Shown: positions 27,401-39,400 of the stretch, in pieces | How positions within the stretch are numbered: position 1 is the first letter of the stretch | Layout: each line of letters starts with the position of its first letter | From: Branchiostoma floridae | Lineage: Eukaryota; Chordata; Leptocardii; Amphioxiformes; Branchiostomatidae | Direction of reading: 5' to 3' | Length of the DNA stretch: 64,000 nt | Assembly: GCF_000003815.2 (NCBI RefSeq) | Contig: NC_049985.1 | Coordinates: forward strand, 10,450,206-10,514,205 | Notes under the pieces: model-generated | The model's input: only the letters and a program-made list of their open reading frames with translations | The model's database searches: none | Told to the model about the DNA's origin: nothing | Program-made: the position numbers and the translations under genes

Positions 27401-30400
27401 TGGAACTGTCTTAAAAGTTAATAGGTTAAACAAACTGTGATAAACAAACTGTGAGAACAGAAGCAAGTGCTGATTGTTTCATGAAGACGATGGCAAACAG
27501 TAAGTTCCTGCAGGAAGGCCCTACATGCATGTTTGTAGGTCAACAGACAACATACAACAGATCAGGTTCTTTATCTCTCAAGACTGACTGTTGAATGGGT
27601 CAATTTTAGAGTTGTTTTTTAGCCCAGTCTGGTGCAAAGTGCTCATAAATAAAACCACACACACATTTATGACTGAAATGTAAGGACCTAGCCTAGGCAG
27701 CCCCATGAAATGTCAACAGTGACAAAAAAATCTGTGTGATACAGTTTTTGGACAAACTATTTCCAGTTATGCTGTAGATCCAAATACCCAAAGGAAATCA
27801 TGAATGATATACATGTAGAAATAACACGAAATTGCTGGTTGGCAGTTGCTGATCAGCCACCTGTTAATGCTTAAAGGAATTTCACTGTTTGGTGATGGCC
27901 TTCAACCAGTCCTTCCTGATTGTATTATCCTTCAGCAATACAGAACATGTGCATGTTTATTTTTGGCTCAAAAGGACCAACTTTGTCAAGTCTGGAAAGT
28001 TGCAGTCTAGCCCTGTCAGATTACCCCTTATACCATGTAACAAAGAATGTAAGCTAAAAGTATTAGCTTGCTGATAAGTGGTGTTTTAAAGGTTTGCTTG
28101 TAGTTTTGTAGAACATCAAAGGCTTGATTCTTGCCCCTGCTGCTATATTTGTCCTTATTTGTGGAACAGATCAAACTTGGTTATGGTCAGAAGTTGCTGA
28201 TGTCTGTCTGTCCATGAGTTCAAGCTGTTCTGACTGTCCATCAGATAGCAGCGCTGGCAGTGATCAAGGATTTTAAACTCCTTGCAGTGATAATGGCTTC
28301 TGATGTGGAGTGGAGGTGATATCGTTATCAGTGAACATCTCTAGCATGCATACGCTCATTTGGTGCTTCAGGGCAGGGCCGGTCAAGTTTTATCACTGGG
28401 TTGTTGGACTTGAAATATAAAAGACAGGAAAGAACAGAAGCAAGGCAAAATAGGCTGCATGGTTGGCAGAGAGTGTTGACATTACTTACTGACTATGAAT
28501 ATGTTTAATATAGTGGTTCACTGGAATTGTCATGGTTGGTCAGTTTTAGAGATGCTCAATATGGTTCAAGGGAAAGAGGAAGACCTACCCTCAACATACA
28601 AATGTATACAAGTATGTTTAGACCAAAACACAACCTGCCTCTGGCTTCAAATGGAACATGTTTACAACAAGGTATCATCTGTCTTTCAGTTGCAACTGGC
28701 ACAGCAACCTCAACTTGTTCAAGGTCTTCAAGCACTGGGAACAAAACATGAGTTTATTTGATAAAACTGTCTCTGTTGGTATTATAATGAAGAGATAAAC
28801 TAGTAAGTAGTATGTGGAAAATGTTTAACAAAAACATGTATACAAACATACGGATTTGGAAGTAGATACCAGCCACAAGGTGTCATGTGATGTATGACAT
28901 CTTACTTTTCTATTTTTTATAGATCTATGCAATATACAATGGCTTGGGAGAAATGGAGAAAGGAAAACTTTTTATGAACCCTTCCAAAAGACCCTTCAAT
29001 TTTTCAGCAGTAAATATATTGCGAGCTTCTTTTCCTCTCTGTCCCTTATGTTGATGCTAAGTAATTGATTGTTTGCATATGTTTACATGTTGTGGTCCCC
29101 TGAGAGTTGGTAGGTAGACACCATGGCTGCCTATGGCTCCAGTAGACTGGGCCTGACAGGAAACATGGCCTCTTCACTGGTTGTGATAGGGCAGTGGAGG
29201 GTACTTGAAATTTTCTGTCTTTAATTGACCAAGTGGACTTCTGTCAGGGCTGCGTGCTTGACCTAATTCCTTTGTCCATACATGGAGGCCTGGAAAAGTC
29301 AATTGTATTAGTAGGAAGTTTGTTCACGTGATAGCTCTGAAATAAATAAATGATAAGTGTAACTTGGAAGTGGGATTGATGGGAATGAGTTCTAAGAAAT
29401 ATTGAAAAAAGGCAAAGTATGCAATTATGCATTGAAGCTTTTGATTTGATACAAGACATGGATTTGATTTTCAGTAACCATAAAAATCAACAGGTGGTCT
29501 TGGAAATAGAAGTTCATCCTTGAACAAGCTTGTCTGCTAACTGCATCCATATATTTTTCATTTTCTGCTTCTTAATTCTCTCCTGCTGCAAAACTACATT
29601 GTAGACTGTCCCTCTTTGTGGTTGTAACATCAACCAATTAATATTGATTCTTTTTAAACAAGTACATCAAAGGCCATTCAGGGTTGTATCGAACTGAGTA
29701 ATGTCACTGTGATTGGTTCAGCCTGTACATGGAGGAAGGTGTCAGTCGAGGCCTTGTTTCCTCTTCAGTTCAGAACTGTCATTTACGAAAGTCTCACAGA
29801 TAACCCCTCAGTGACTTCCTGAAGGAGCCGATATCTACTGCAGCACAGACGTCACTACATCCGGCTCCTTAGTGCAATGGAAACAGTCCATGAATTTATA
29901 GATTTCTTTTCTGTCCACTATATCTTGTATGACTATATGTTTCTCCCCCCCCCCCCCAAAAAGATTAAGATACAGAAGGAGAAGTCTCAAACCTTTGTCA
30001 AACCAGACAAGGCAGTAACAACCAGTGCAGCGTCATCATTTGAACATGAGAAGTACTGCAGCAATTACTCCACAGGATCTGTAGACTGGTCACTCAACGC
30101 TTTGTGTTTACGATTGTGGCTTTGAGAAGATCAAAAGCAGCTACAATTTAGCTACTTGAAAAGAAGTAGTAGTGATTGTAATGCACACTTCATGTACAAA
30201 CATTATGTAATTGCTCAGGAATAGGTTTTATATTTCACTAATGAAATACAGAGGAGTTGATTTTGGTTGAGGAATTCGTATCATGGTGGGAATTATCTGC
30301 ACTGAGTTCTGGGAGGTATTGTGCCTGCTGGCATGGGCAGGGCCTTTGGCCGGTCCTGTTTGATTATGTTGTATCAATGTTTCCTCCTCGGTTTGTTACA

Positions 30401-33400
30401 ATGTATCAGAGTAGGCAGGTAAACACGGACAGGTGTGACTGTTAAGGCACACCTGCTGGCCAGGGGGCCACCTGTTGAGTGATGACATGAATGCAGGTTT
30501 ACCAGGTAACAATTGGAGGGAAAGACGTCCTTGGCTTAGAAGCAAAATAGTGACTTGTTACAGTGACTTTGATGGATTAAAAGCAAATAGTAAATACTTC
30601 ATATTGCCTGGCTGTTACACTATAGTCAGAGTGAATAAGCAAACATTATGACAGACAGAATGGACTAAAGGAGTTGATACAGGAAAGGAGAAATTAAGGT
30701 TAGGTGGAACATACACAAAGATATTTGCACAAGGGCAAGAGGCCATGGCCATTTGGAAATGTTACATTAATAAAAGACTAGCTGTTCCTTTTTAACCGTA
30801 AACAAAAGGAGAATGTGGAGTTCTACCTGTTCACATACCAGTTGTGTGTGAATCTTACATACCCAAAATAAGATTCCATATGGATGATAATGTGCATGTT
30901 ATGCATGTGTATTTGCTTTTAACATTGTGGGTAAATGATCATTGTGGTTGGTAGTATGCATAACATAACTAACCTGTCAATAAAGACTGTTAAATGAAAT
31001 GTTGTGCTCTTGAAGTGTGTTGTTGGTCAAAAAGGACCTCTAGTAATTTGGATGGACATTGCAGGTAGCAATAGTTCATATTGCAAAATACAAAGTTTGA
31101 TAGGATCTCCTTGGTTTTGAACTCTTTCAAAGTTATACTAATATAGAAAAGTAAAGTATATGACATGTTTGACACATTAACCCTACTGGCCTTCACTCAG
31201 GCTCAGACATTTTTAGGGTGACCTCTTTGACATTTGGCTAAAGCAGAATTTATTAACCCATGGGTATATCAGGCAGCCTGTAACATTTTTGAGCTGACCC
31301 TTGACATGCCCCTGGACACACAGATATGTTGCTAATTTCACAGCTTTGAACTTCACCCCAGGAGGCTAACTACTGTCGCATAAATCAGTCAGAAATAATT
31401 CAACGATGTGACAGGAACTTTACAAGAAAGCAGGAGAGATAGATCGAAGCCATTAGAAAAAGGATGTAGTAAAAGAATTCTGAAGGAGTGTTGGTACTCC
31501 TGCCTTAGATAATATACATGATGGAACCTATAATCCAGAGAGAATGGTTTTACCAGAAGGCATGAGAGAAATGCAAATTGAAAATGTTGAAGTGAAAAAT
31601 ATGTAAAGGAGTTATATGATTGGTATATAATTGAATTTTGTACAATTGCCAGATAAAAAGCAAGTGATAGAACCTTTGGGGAAGTTTAAAACTGAAAGTT
31701 GCCTTACATTTGAAAGTGTTGCTGACTTTACTGTACTGAAAGAACATGATTCTCGCTACATTGTATTTCTGTCTTTTGACATAAAAATTTTACTAGATCT
31801 TCCAAATTCTCAATTCCTTCCTGAATCAAAAGCAACGTTGTCCTTTACAGAGTATAACCCCACTGGGTTATGACATTAAAACTAAGGGACACTTTTAGTT
31901 CACTTTTGGCTAAATAAAGTTAAGTAATAGAGATCTACCTCCAGTATCAAGTTCATACACATTTTTGATGGTGACCTTTGACATTCTAATGTCTGCCGTA
32001 CTTCCTCCCCTGGCAGGAGACTTGACACTGGAATTGACTTTTGATTAAACCCAGTGTGGCTACAAAACAAGCAGTGTGGGGACATGTCAATTTGTCCACC
32101 ATGCCATAATAGTTTTTGTCTGTTTGTTGTTCAAAATTTTACCCAATTAGGTAATCTGTACTGTAATTAGCACATTAGGATTGCAGAGGGAACTTTGATC
32201 TGTAGACAGAACATGCTTTCATCTGGGGAATCCTTATGTTAGGAGATAGTTACATAATATTGAAGAAAATATTTTTCTGTAGTTGTGAATTTTAGAATTG
32301 TATTTAATTAATTATTTTTATAATTATAGAGGTCTAAATCATCTTGTAACATGTTTTCTCCCTTTTTTTTCTGGCAAATCCTTTTTTTAATTAAAATTTC
32401 CTTGTCTCCACAGAGCCTGTGTTCTACTTCAGTGAGGAGGAGTACCGTGTGGATGAGAGTGATGGGTATGTGGAGGTGCAGGTGTGGAGGACAGGTACCG
32501 ACCTCACCAAGACTGCCTCCGTTACCGTCCGCTCACGCAAGACCAGCCAGCAGTCTGCTGAATGTAAGAGTTTTTACACATATCCTCAATTCTTGTTTTG
32601 GGGGGGGGGGGCTTTGCAGTTTCAATTATTAAGCTTTGAGATCTTGTATAATTTTGTTTATGATCATGTAGATACATGTAGTACATAGATGAGCCACTGT
32701 TACTATATGTGGTAGTGTCATATCTGCTTGTAGCATAGCTAGTCAGGACTATGTAGGCACCTGGACTTCCCACCCAGAGCTATCATGCAAATACATTGAC
32801 CAGTACATGGATGAGCCATTGATACTGTAGCAGTGTTAGTTCTACAGTATTTCCTTGTAGGATAAATATCAATATGTTGATATCTGTCCTCACAGCTGGT
32901 CAGGACTATGTCGGCATCAGTAAGAACCTGGACTTCCCCCCTGGAGTGACCATGCAGACCGTCCGGATCACCATCCTGGACGACCTGGGACAGCCGGTGC
33001 TGGAGGGGCCGGAGACCTTTGACCTGGTGCTGAGGATGCCCATGAACGCTGCGCTCGGAGAGCCCAGCAGGACAACTGTGGTCATCAATGACTCTGTGTC
33101 GGACTGTAAGTATTTGTTTCATATGTTTCATATGACAGGGGTTGTGGTAGACTGAGAAAAACTTGGCTGGAGTGTGTTAGGAAGGACATGAAGGCGTGCG
33201 GTCCAACGGGGGTCGACCCACTGGACAGAGCTGCATGGAAGCGTGGTGTGAAGACTGGCCGACTGAAGACTGGCCGACTGCTGCCAGGGTCTCCAGTAGC
33301 AGTATAATCAAACAACGAATAGAAAAGAAGAAGAAAGAAGTATGATAGTTGTTCTTCCCTCTGAAGAGAAAAATGCTATTGTAATATTTGCTGTGCTTTT

Positions 33401-36400
33401 ATGGTTTTGGTTTTACATGTATTTGGTTTTGTGTTTGTATCAAACAATGATTGGCATCAGATCAAGAAATTCCATAATTCCTTTAGTTCTAACAATATGT
33501 AGCTGTGATCAACATCTCAACAGGCAGACTGCAGTGCTCTAACCTCAGTTTTGCAAGTGTGTTCCTAAACAGAAAATCGTTAACAATATTTCACACATTG
33601 CCCTCCTGCCCAGTGCCGATGATGTCCTTTGCTAAGCCTGAGTACGATGCAGAGGAGAGTGATGGGAAGGTGACGGTGATGGTGGTGAGGACAGGTGACG
33701 TGAGCCACGCCTCCACAGTCAGGTGTTACACCCGGCAGCACACTGCACAGGTCATGATGGACTATGACGAGCGACCAAACACTGATGCCTCCATCATCAC
33801 GTTCGAGGCTGGTGAGTAGTATATATTCAGCCATCGGAAAATTTGCTACTGGAATTGTGTGTTCAGCAAATAAACCTATCATTGTGTATTTTTTACAATT
33901 ATTATGTCATCTTCATGCTTGATTGATTTTAAAGTTTGTAATATGTGAATAACAGGTTGAATTGTTGTAATGTGTCATGCAATTGAGTCTGGCTGCTAAC
34001 TAAAGATGCTTTACGTTTACATGTACTTGAAGATAATCTATTAGCGCTATAAAGTTGTTTTACAAGCCTCATTGAAGCACATTCTTGGATGTTATCGTTA
34101 CAGATATACATTTTGTAGATCAGTAAATTCTTTTGCATGTTTTGTTGTAGCTTCTGTCCATCACTCATTCTGGTGACTAACTGTACTAATCCACATGTTC
34201 CCCTTTAGGTGAGAAGGAGAAGCCGTGTGTGGTTGTCCTGGTGAATGACACAGACTATGAGGAGGAGGAGCAGTTCCGCCTGGTCCTGGGCTCCCCATCC
34301 AGCGACTCCGCCCTCGCAGCCTCCATCGGGGCACAGAACGAAACCCTCATCAAGGTCCATGATGAAGAAGATAGTAAGTATAGCCACATAGACCTATAAT
34401 GCCACTTTATATATGTGTGTAAATAACTCTTGTTAAGATAGAGACTAGATTCCTCTATTTGGTCACTTTTTGACAGTCCCTGGCCTATTGACCTTTCTTT
34501 CTTTTAACTGATCTCTTACCAAGCATGGCCATATTTGTTAGGATTTTTTTTGTAAGGTTTTCATTGTAATCGTTTGCCTTGTGCTTTTGCAGCACTTTCA
34601 AACTAGCAGTAAATAGAAGTGGTGAATAGTGGATTAACATTTCAGCACCAAGGAGAGAACCTTTGCCATTGCCTTGTCATAGCCTACTGTTTTAGTGTCA
34701 GTTTATCTAACAAAATTGTCAAGCCAGAAACGATGATCATCCTTTTTTGCACATGGAATATAATATTTTTCTCATCCTCGATTTTTTTACTTGTACCCCT
34801 CAGAACCAATCATCCGGCTGGGGCAGGTGAAGTTCACAGTGAACGAGCCCAAGTTTGACGATGAGTTTGCCATCGTGGAGATCCCAGTCATCCGTACAGG
34901 AGACACCTCCAAAACCTCCATCGTTCGAGTACACACCAAGGATGGGTCTGCCAAGTCTGGCCTGGACTACCTGCCACTGTCTATGGGTACATACATTGTT
35001 TACGTATGATAATTTCAAATAAGTAGATGAATGAGACAAAGTACAGCATCAAAACAAATACCATACAGTACAGTGCATTGTAGGCGTAGTTTTATATATA
35101 GCTGTTTCACAAGTAAGTTTCATAAACACAGAAACATGTATACAGGGCCAATACTAGTGAAAGTTTTCCCCTTATGCTTAGCAAGGTTTTAAGACTTACT
35201 GACTTGGTTCATACCTTTCCTTACAGAGGTGAAGTTTGGGAAGAATGTGACTAAGAGAATAGTGGAGGTAGAAGTCCTGTACGACGGCGAGCGTGAAATG
35301 AGAGAGTCGTTCACGGTCCTTCTAAAGAACGACAGGAACATGGTCGCCGAGACGCGGGACAAGAAAGCCATCATCTACATCGAGGAGATGAACAGGATGG
35401 CGGACGTGACCTTCCCATTGCCTCCGCAGGTCGTGTCGCTCATGGACTATGACGACATGGCTGACGCTCGCGACAAACCGCCAGCAGGCTACCCTGTTGT
35501 TTGTGTTACTGTGAGTAATCACTGCAGTGTTTACTTTTATATGTTCATTCTCAGAGTGCACATAGCTTACAGTGTTTTAATGGAATGCTTGACTTCTGTC
35601 GTGTGCCACTCCTTCCCTGCCACCCAAACCACTGTGGCTGCTCAAGAGTTCCTGTCCAGCAGTAAATTTCCCATTCTGTATCCCTTCTCAGTCGAATGTA
35701 AATGTGTTGAAAGGTTGAAGTTAATTCTTTCAGTGCACTTGATGACTAAAACTACTGACATTCATATCTTGCTCGTGGTTACATTATTAGTTGTACAAAA
35801 ATTCCTATCAATGCACTATTTGATTCTTGTGAAAACTGGAATTATCACACTTATCCATGTTTTCTTCTTTTGAAATAGTCTATCTTCTTGGACCTTTCAT
35901 ACTACTGTTATTTTACTTTGATCCTTATTTGTAGACAGAGATAACATTGTCCATTCCTCCACCCTTCAGGCCTGCAATCCCAAGTTTACTGATTATGACA
36001 AGACCGGATCTCTCTGCACCACGGAGAACATCAACGAAACCCTGACGAGGTACCGTTGGCGAGTGTCGGCTCCAAGCGGCCAGGACGGAGTGACCAATCG
36101 GCTGAGAGATGTGGACTCCACCACATACTTCACTAGCACACGGGAAATCACCTTAGACAGCATCTATTTTGGACCTAACAGCCGTGTGCAGTGTGTGGCT
36201 CGAGCAGTGAACGGTGATGGAGATCCAGGTATGTATAACACTCAGTTTCTCAGAGGGGAGGGGTGTGTGGCTGAACACACATTAAAAACAAGTAAAAAGC
36301 TGACATCTGTTGTTATTCCACTCATTCTTTTGTGTGTCTACACTCAGAGCACTTTCAATACTGTCTCAATATTGTCGTGACATACAACTCCTTTGGTGTA

Positions 36401-39400
36401 GCATTGGTAACTTTGCAGTTTTTGTGTATCAAGACATGTTATTTTCAAACATGATTTTGCTGTAACCTGAGTTTTTGGTTTTAGTGCAGCAAACACTCGG
36501 GTAACTTAAGGCCTGTGATTCGATGGAGCTCCGTGGGGAGTAAAAAAGGGCGTGGCTCCGCAAGGTTACCAGGGCGATGGAACCGAACGTGAATTTCGAA
36601 CCACTCCGTGACCGTAGGTGACCTGCGGGACCGCCAAGTTTTCAGAACGGTCCAATGTCATAATGTAACGTTACATTGCGAAAACAGGAACTCACTATGT
36701 ATGGGGCACACTAACTACTTTTGGAAAGACGCCTAAGTGCTAACCGTATTAGGTATTGATGAAGTATTTATCAAATATTGAAATAATTCGATGCGATTAA
36801 GAATACAAGGCCCCCGCGGAAGCCTCATAATGGTACCGCCCGAACCGTGTTCGATGTAAAATGGCGGGAAAACGACAGCTTTGATTGACAACGGCCCTAA
36901 GCTTCGCGAAGCATCTTGCATAGCCACATTTATGGGCTTCAGCCTCGGTCAAAACAGCATTATTGCTAACAAATTTAGTGTATTTTGATGTATTAGCACT
37001 TGTTTGTTAAAACTGTCCGCGGCTATTTTGTTTTTGTTCAAAAGTATTTTCACTGGAGGTCATTCACATGAAAATCCACCAGTGTCTAGTACATTTTAAA
37101 CTGTTCAAGCATTGTGTGAAGTTTCATCTTGATACGACTACGCGACAAAAAGTTATGAGGATTTAAGCGTTTTAACATAGCTACATGCGTGTCACATGCC
37201 TTAAGTTACCTGAGCAGATTTTTTTGTCCTCCCAGAGATATGCCAATGCATAACTATACAATGTACATGTATGTCATTTTGATATCAAAATACATGAATA
37301 TGGACAAATAAGGTCTATTCTAGACACAGTGTCAAACTTGTGAGGCAGACTTGATGTCAGCTAAGTGTTTTCCTGGTAAAACGTGTACCATTGCCTGTCC
37401 CAGGTCTGGAGTCCACAAGTGAGCCTGTGACCATCAGCAGGACAGAGGGTCTGTGTCAGCAGAGAGTGGCTGGAACCATCGGGGCTGATCCTTTCACTGC
37501 CAAGATGAGATACACAGGTAAACATCATACTTACAAAGAGTAGGGTGTGAGTAGATCAATCTAGTCTGACACAGGCTGTAATTAACATACAAAACTGGTC
37601 TGCTTTGACTTTGATTTTGACTTTATTGGGATCCACAATTAGCTTGACATTTCTGCTAGCTATTCTTCCTGTAGTCCTACACTTAAAATACATTCTGCCG
37701 CATATTAAAGCAGGTTACCATATAATTTTTGCAGTTCCAAAATGTAAAAGAAAGGAGTCCTCAATTTGTGTTGCTATCTCTCTACCCAGGAGCAGAGGAC
37801 CCTGACCACCCTAACCTGATCAAGCTGTCCGTCACCATGCCCCACATCGACGGCATGCTGCCGGTCATCTCCACTCAGGAGCTAGCCAACTTTGAGATCA
37901 CTCTGAGTCAGGACGGCACGCGCATTGGGCTGCACAAGTGCTCCAACCTGCTGGACTATGATGAGGTGGACACAAGGTAATGCAGACATCTGTGTGATGC
38001 TATTATCTGATCTCTTGCATGATATGATGATCACATGTGTACTGTATATATGTATCCTTGTTGTGTATGATACTTGTTACACAATACACTGGAACGGGAA
38101 CAAACCAAGACAGGAGCCTCGACAAGAACACAGCTTGTTCTTTGCGCACATGCAACACATCCACGATACCGGTATGTGGAAAAACAATGAGAGATGCTGC
38201 AGCACAGATCTTGACTCCAATTTCTGCTTTTTCTTTCAGATATGGTTTCGTCACTGACGAGACGAAGAATGCGAACATCGTCGGTGAGACGCAGCCGTAC
38301 CAGTACAGCTCCGACCTGCGTGGGGAGAGGGCCCTGCGCTTCTACCGTAACCTGGACCTGGAGTCCTGTCTGTGGGAGTTTGTGTCGTACTACGACATGT
38401 CAGAGCTGCTGACAGACTGTGGCGGACAGATCGGAACCGATGGACAGGTGAGAGAAACATTGCTTGCTGTTGCCTGTTTATGCCGTTGCCGTACTGTACT
38501 GTATATCATCATCTTCATCATCACGCAGCCGGTTCTTTCACCGGTGAGGCACACTGGATAGAGTCTTTCCAGTATGACCTGTCATGAATGGCAGACATTA
38601 AAGCAGACCCTGACAGTCCAATGTCTCTTTCTATCATTGTCTTTAACTTTATGTTTGGTCAACCCACTCTGCGCCTTCCATCTGGTGACCAGTCCATTAG
38701 TCTCCCTGCAGGCTTGTTGAACCACATGCCCTGCCAGGGCGAGCCGGCGCTGCCTCACCACAGATGGAATGGCTGGGAGGAGGCCGTATAGTTGCTTGTT
38801 GGTTAAACAGCCTCTCCTGTAGATAATGTGTGCTATGGTGCAGAGATTGCTGATATTTGATGTTTAAAGTGTTTGTATGCTTTCCCTCCAGGTACTGAAT
38901 CTGGTGCAGTCCTACGTGACCCTCCGTGTGCCCCTGTATGTGTCCTACATCTTCCACTCCCCGGCGGCGGTGGGCGGCTGGCAGCACTTTGACCTGCAGT
39001 CCCAGCTCAGACTCACCTTTGTGTACGACACTGCCATCTTGTGGCAGGACGGCATTAGTGCACCTCCAGAGGCGCAGCTACAAGGTAGGGTCTTGAGTCT
39101 TACTCTTTGTGACCTCTCTCTCTCAATTTAAGTACAAAAACATATATTTGGAAGGTTGATAAAGCTCAGACATCAAGGTTATAAGATACACAACATGACA
39201 GTTACCGCCGTATACATTTTTGTATATTTGTGAGATTTCTCCAAGCACACAATAGAATTAGGAAAGTTGAAAGAGTGCTGCTTGTTCTAATGTTTACTTG
39301 TAGTGGAACTGACCTTTCTCTTCACAGTAGGTTCAACTTACATTTTTTTGTGTAGAAGTATAAAAAGTGAATGATGTGTGGTACTTGATGCTCTGTTTAA

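Noticed and set aside
32739-33131. 130-codon open frame on the minus strand over FREM2 exon 7
   Set aside because: Antisense shadow of a GC-rich coding exon; the plus-strand frame has clear Calx-beta homology and splice sites.
35229-35873. Long open frame running past FREM2 exon 35227-35510
   Set aside because: The second half reads into the intron after a clear GTGAGT donor; the next true exon at 35970 continues the protein.
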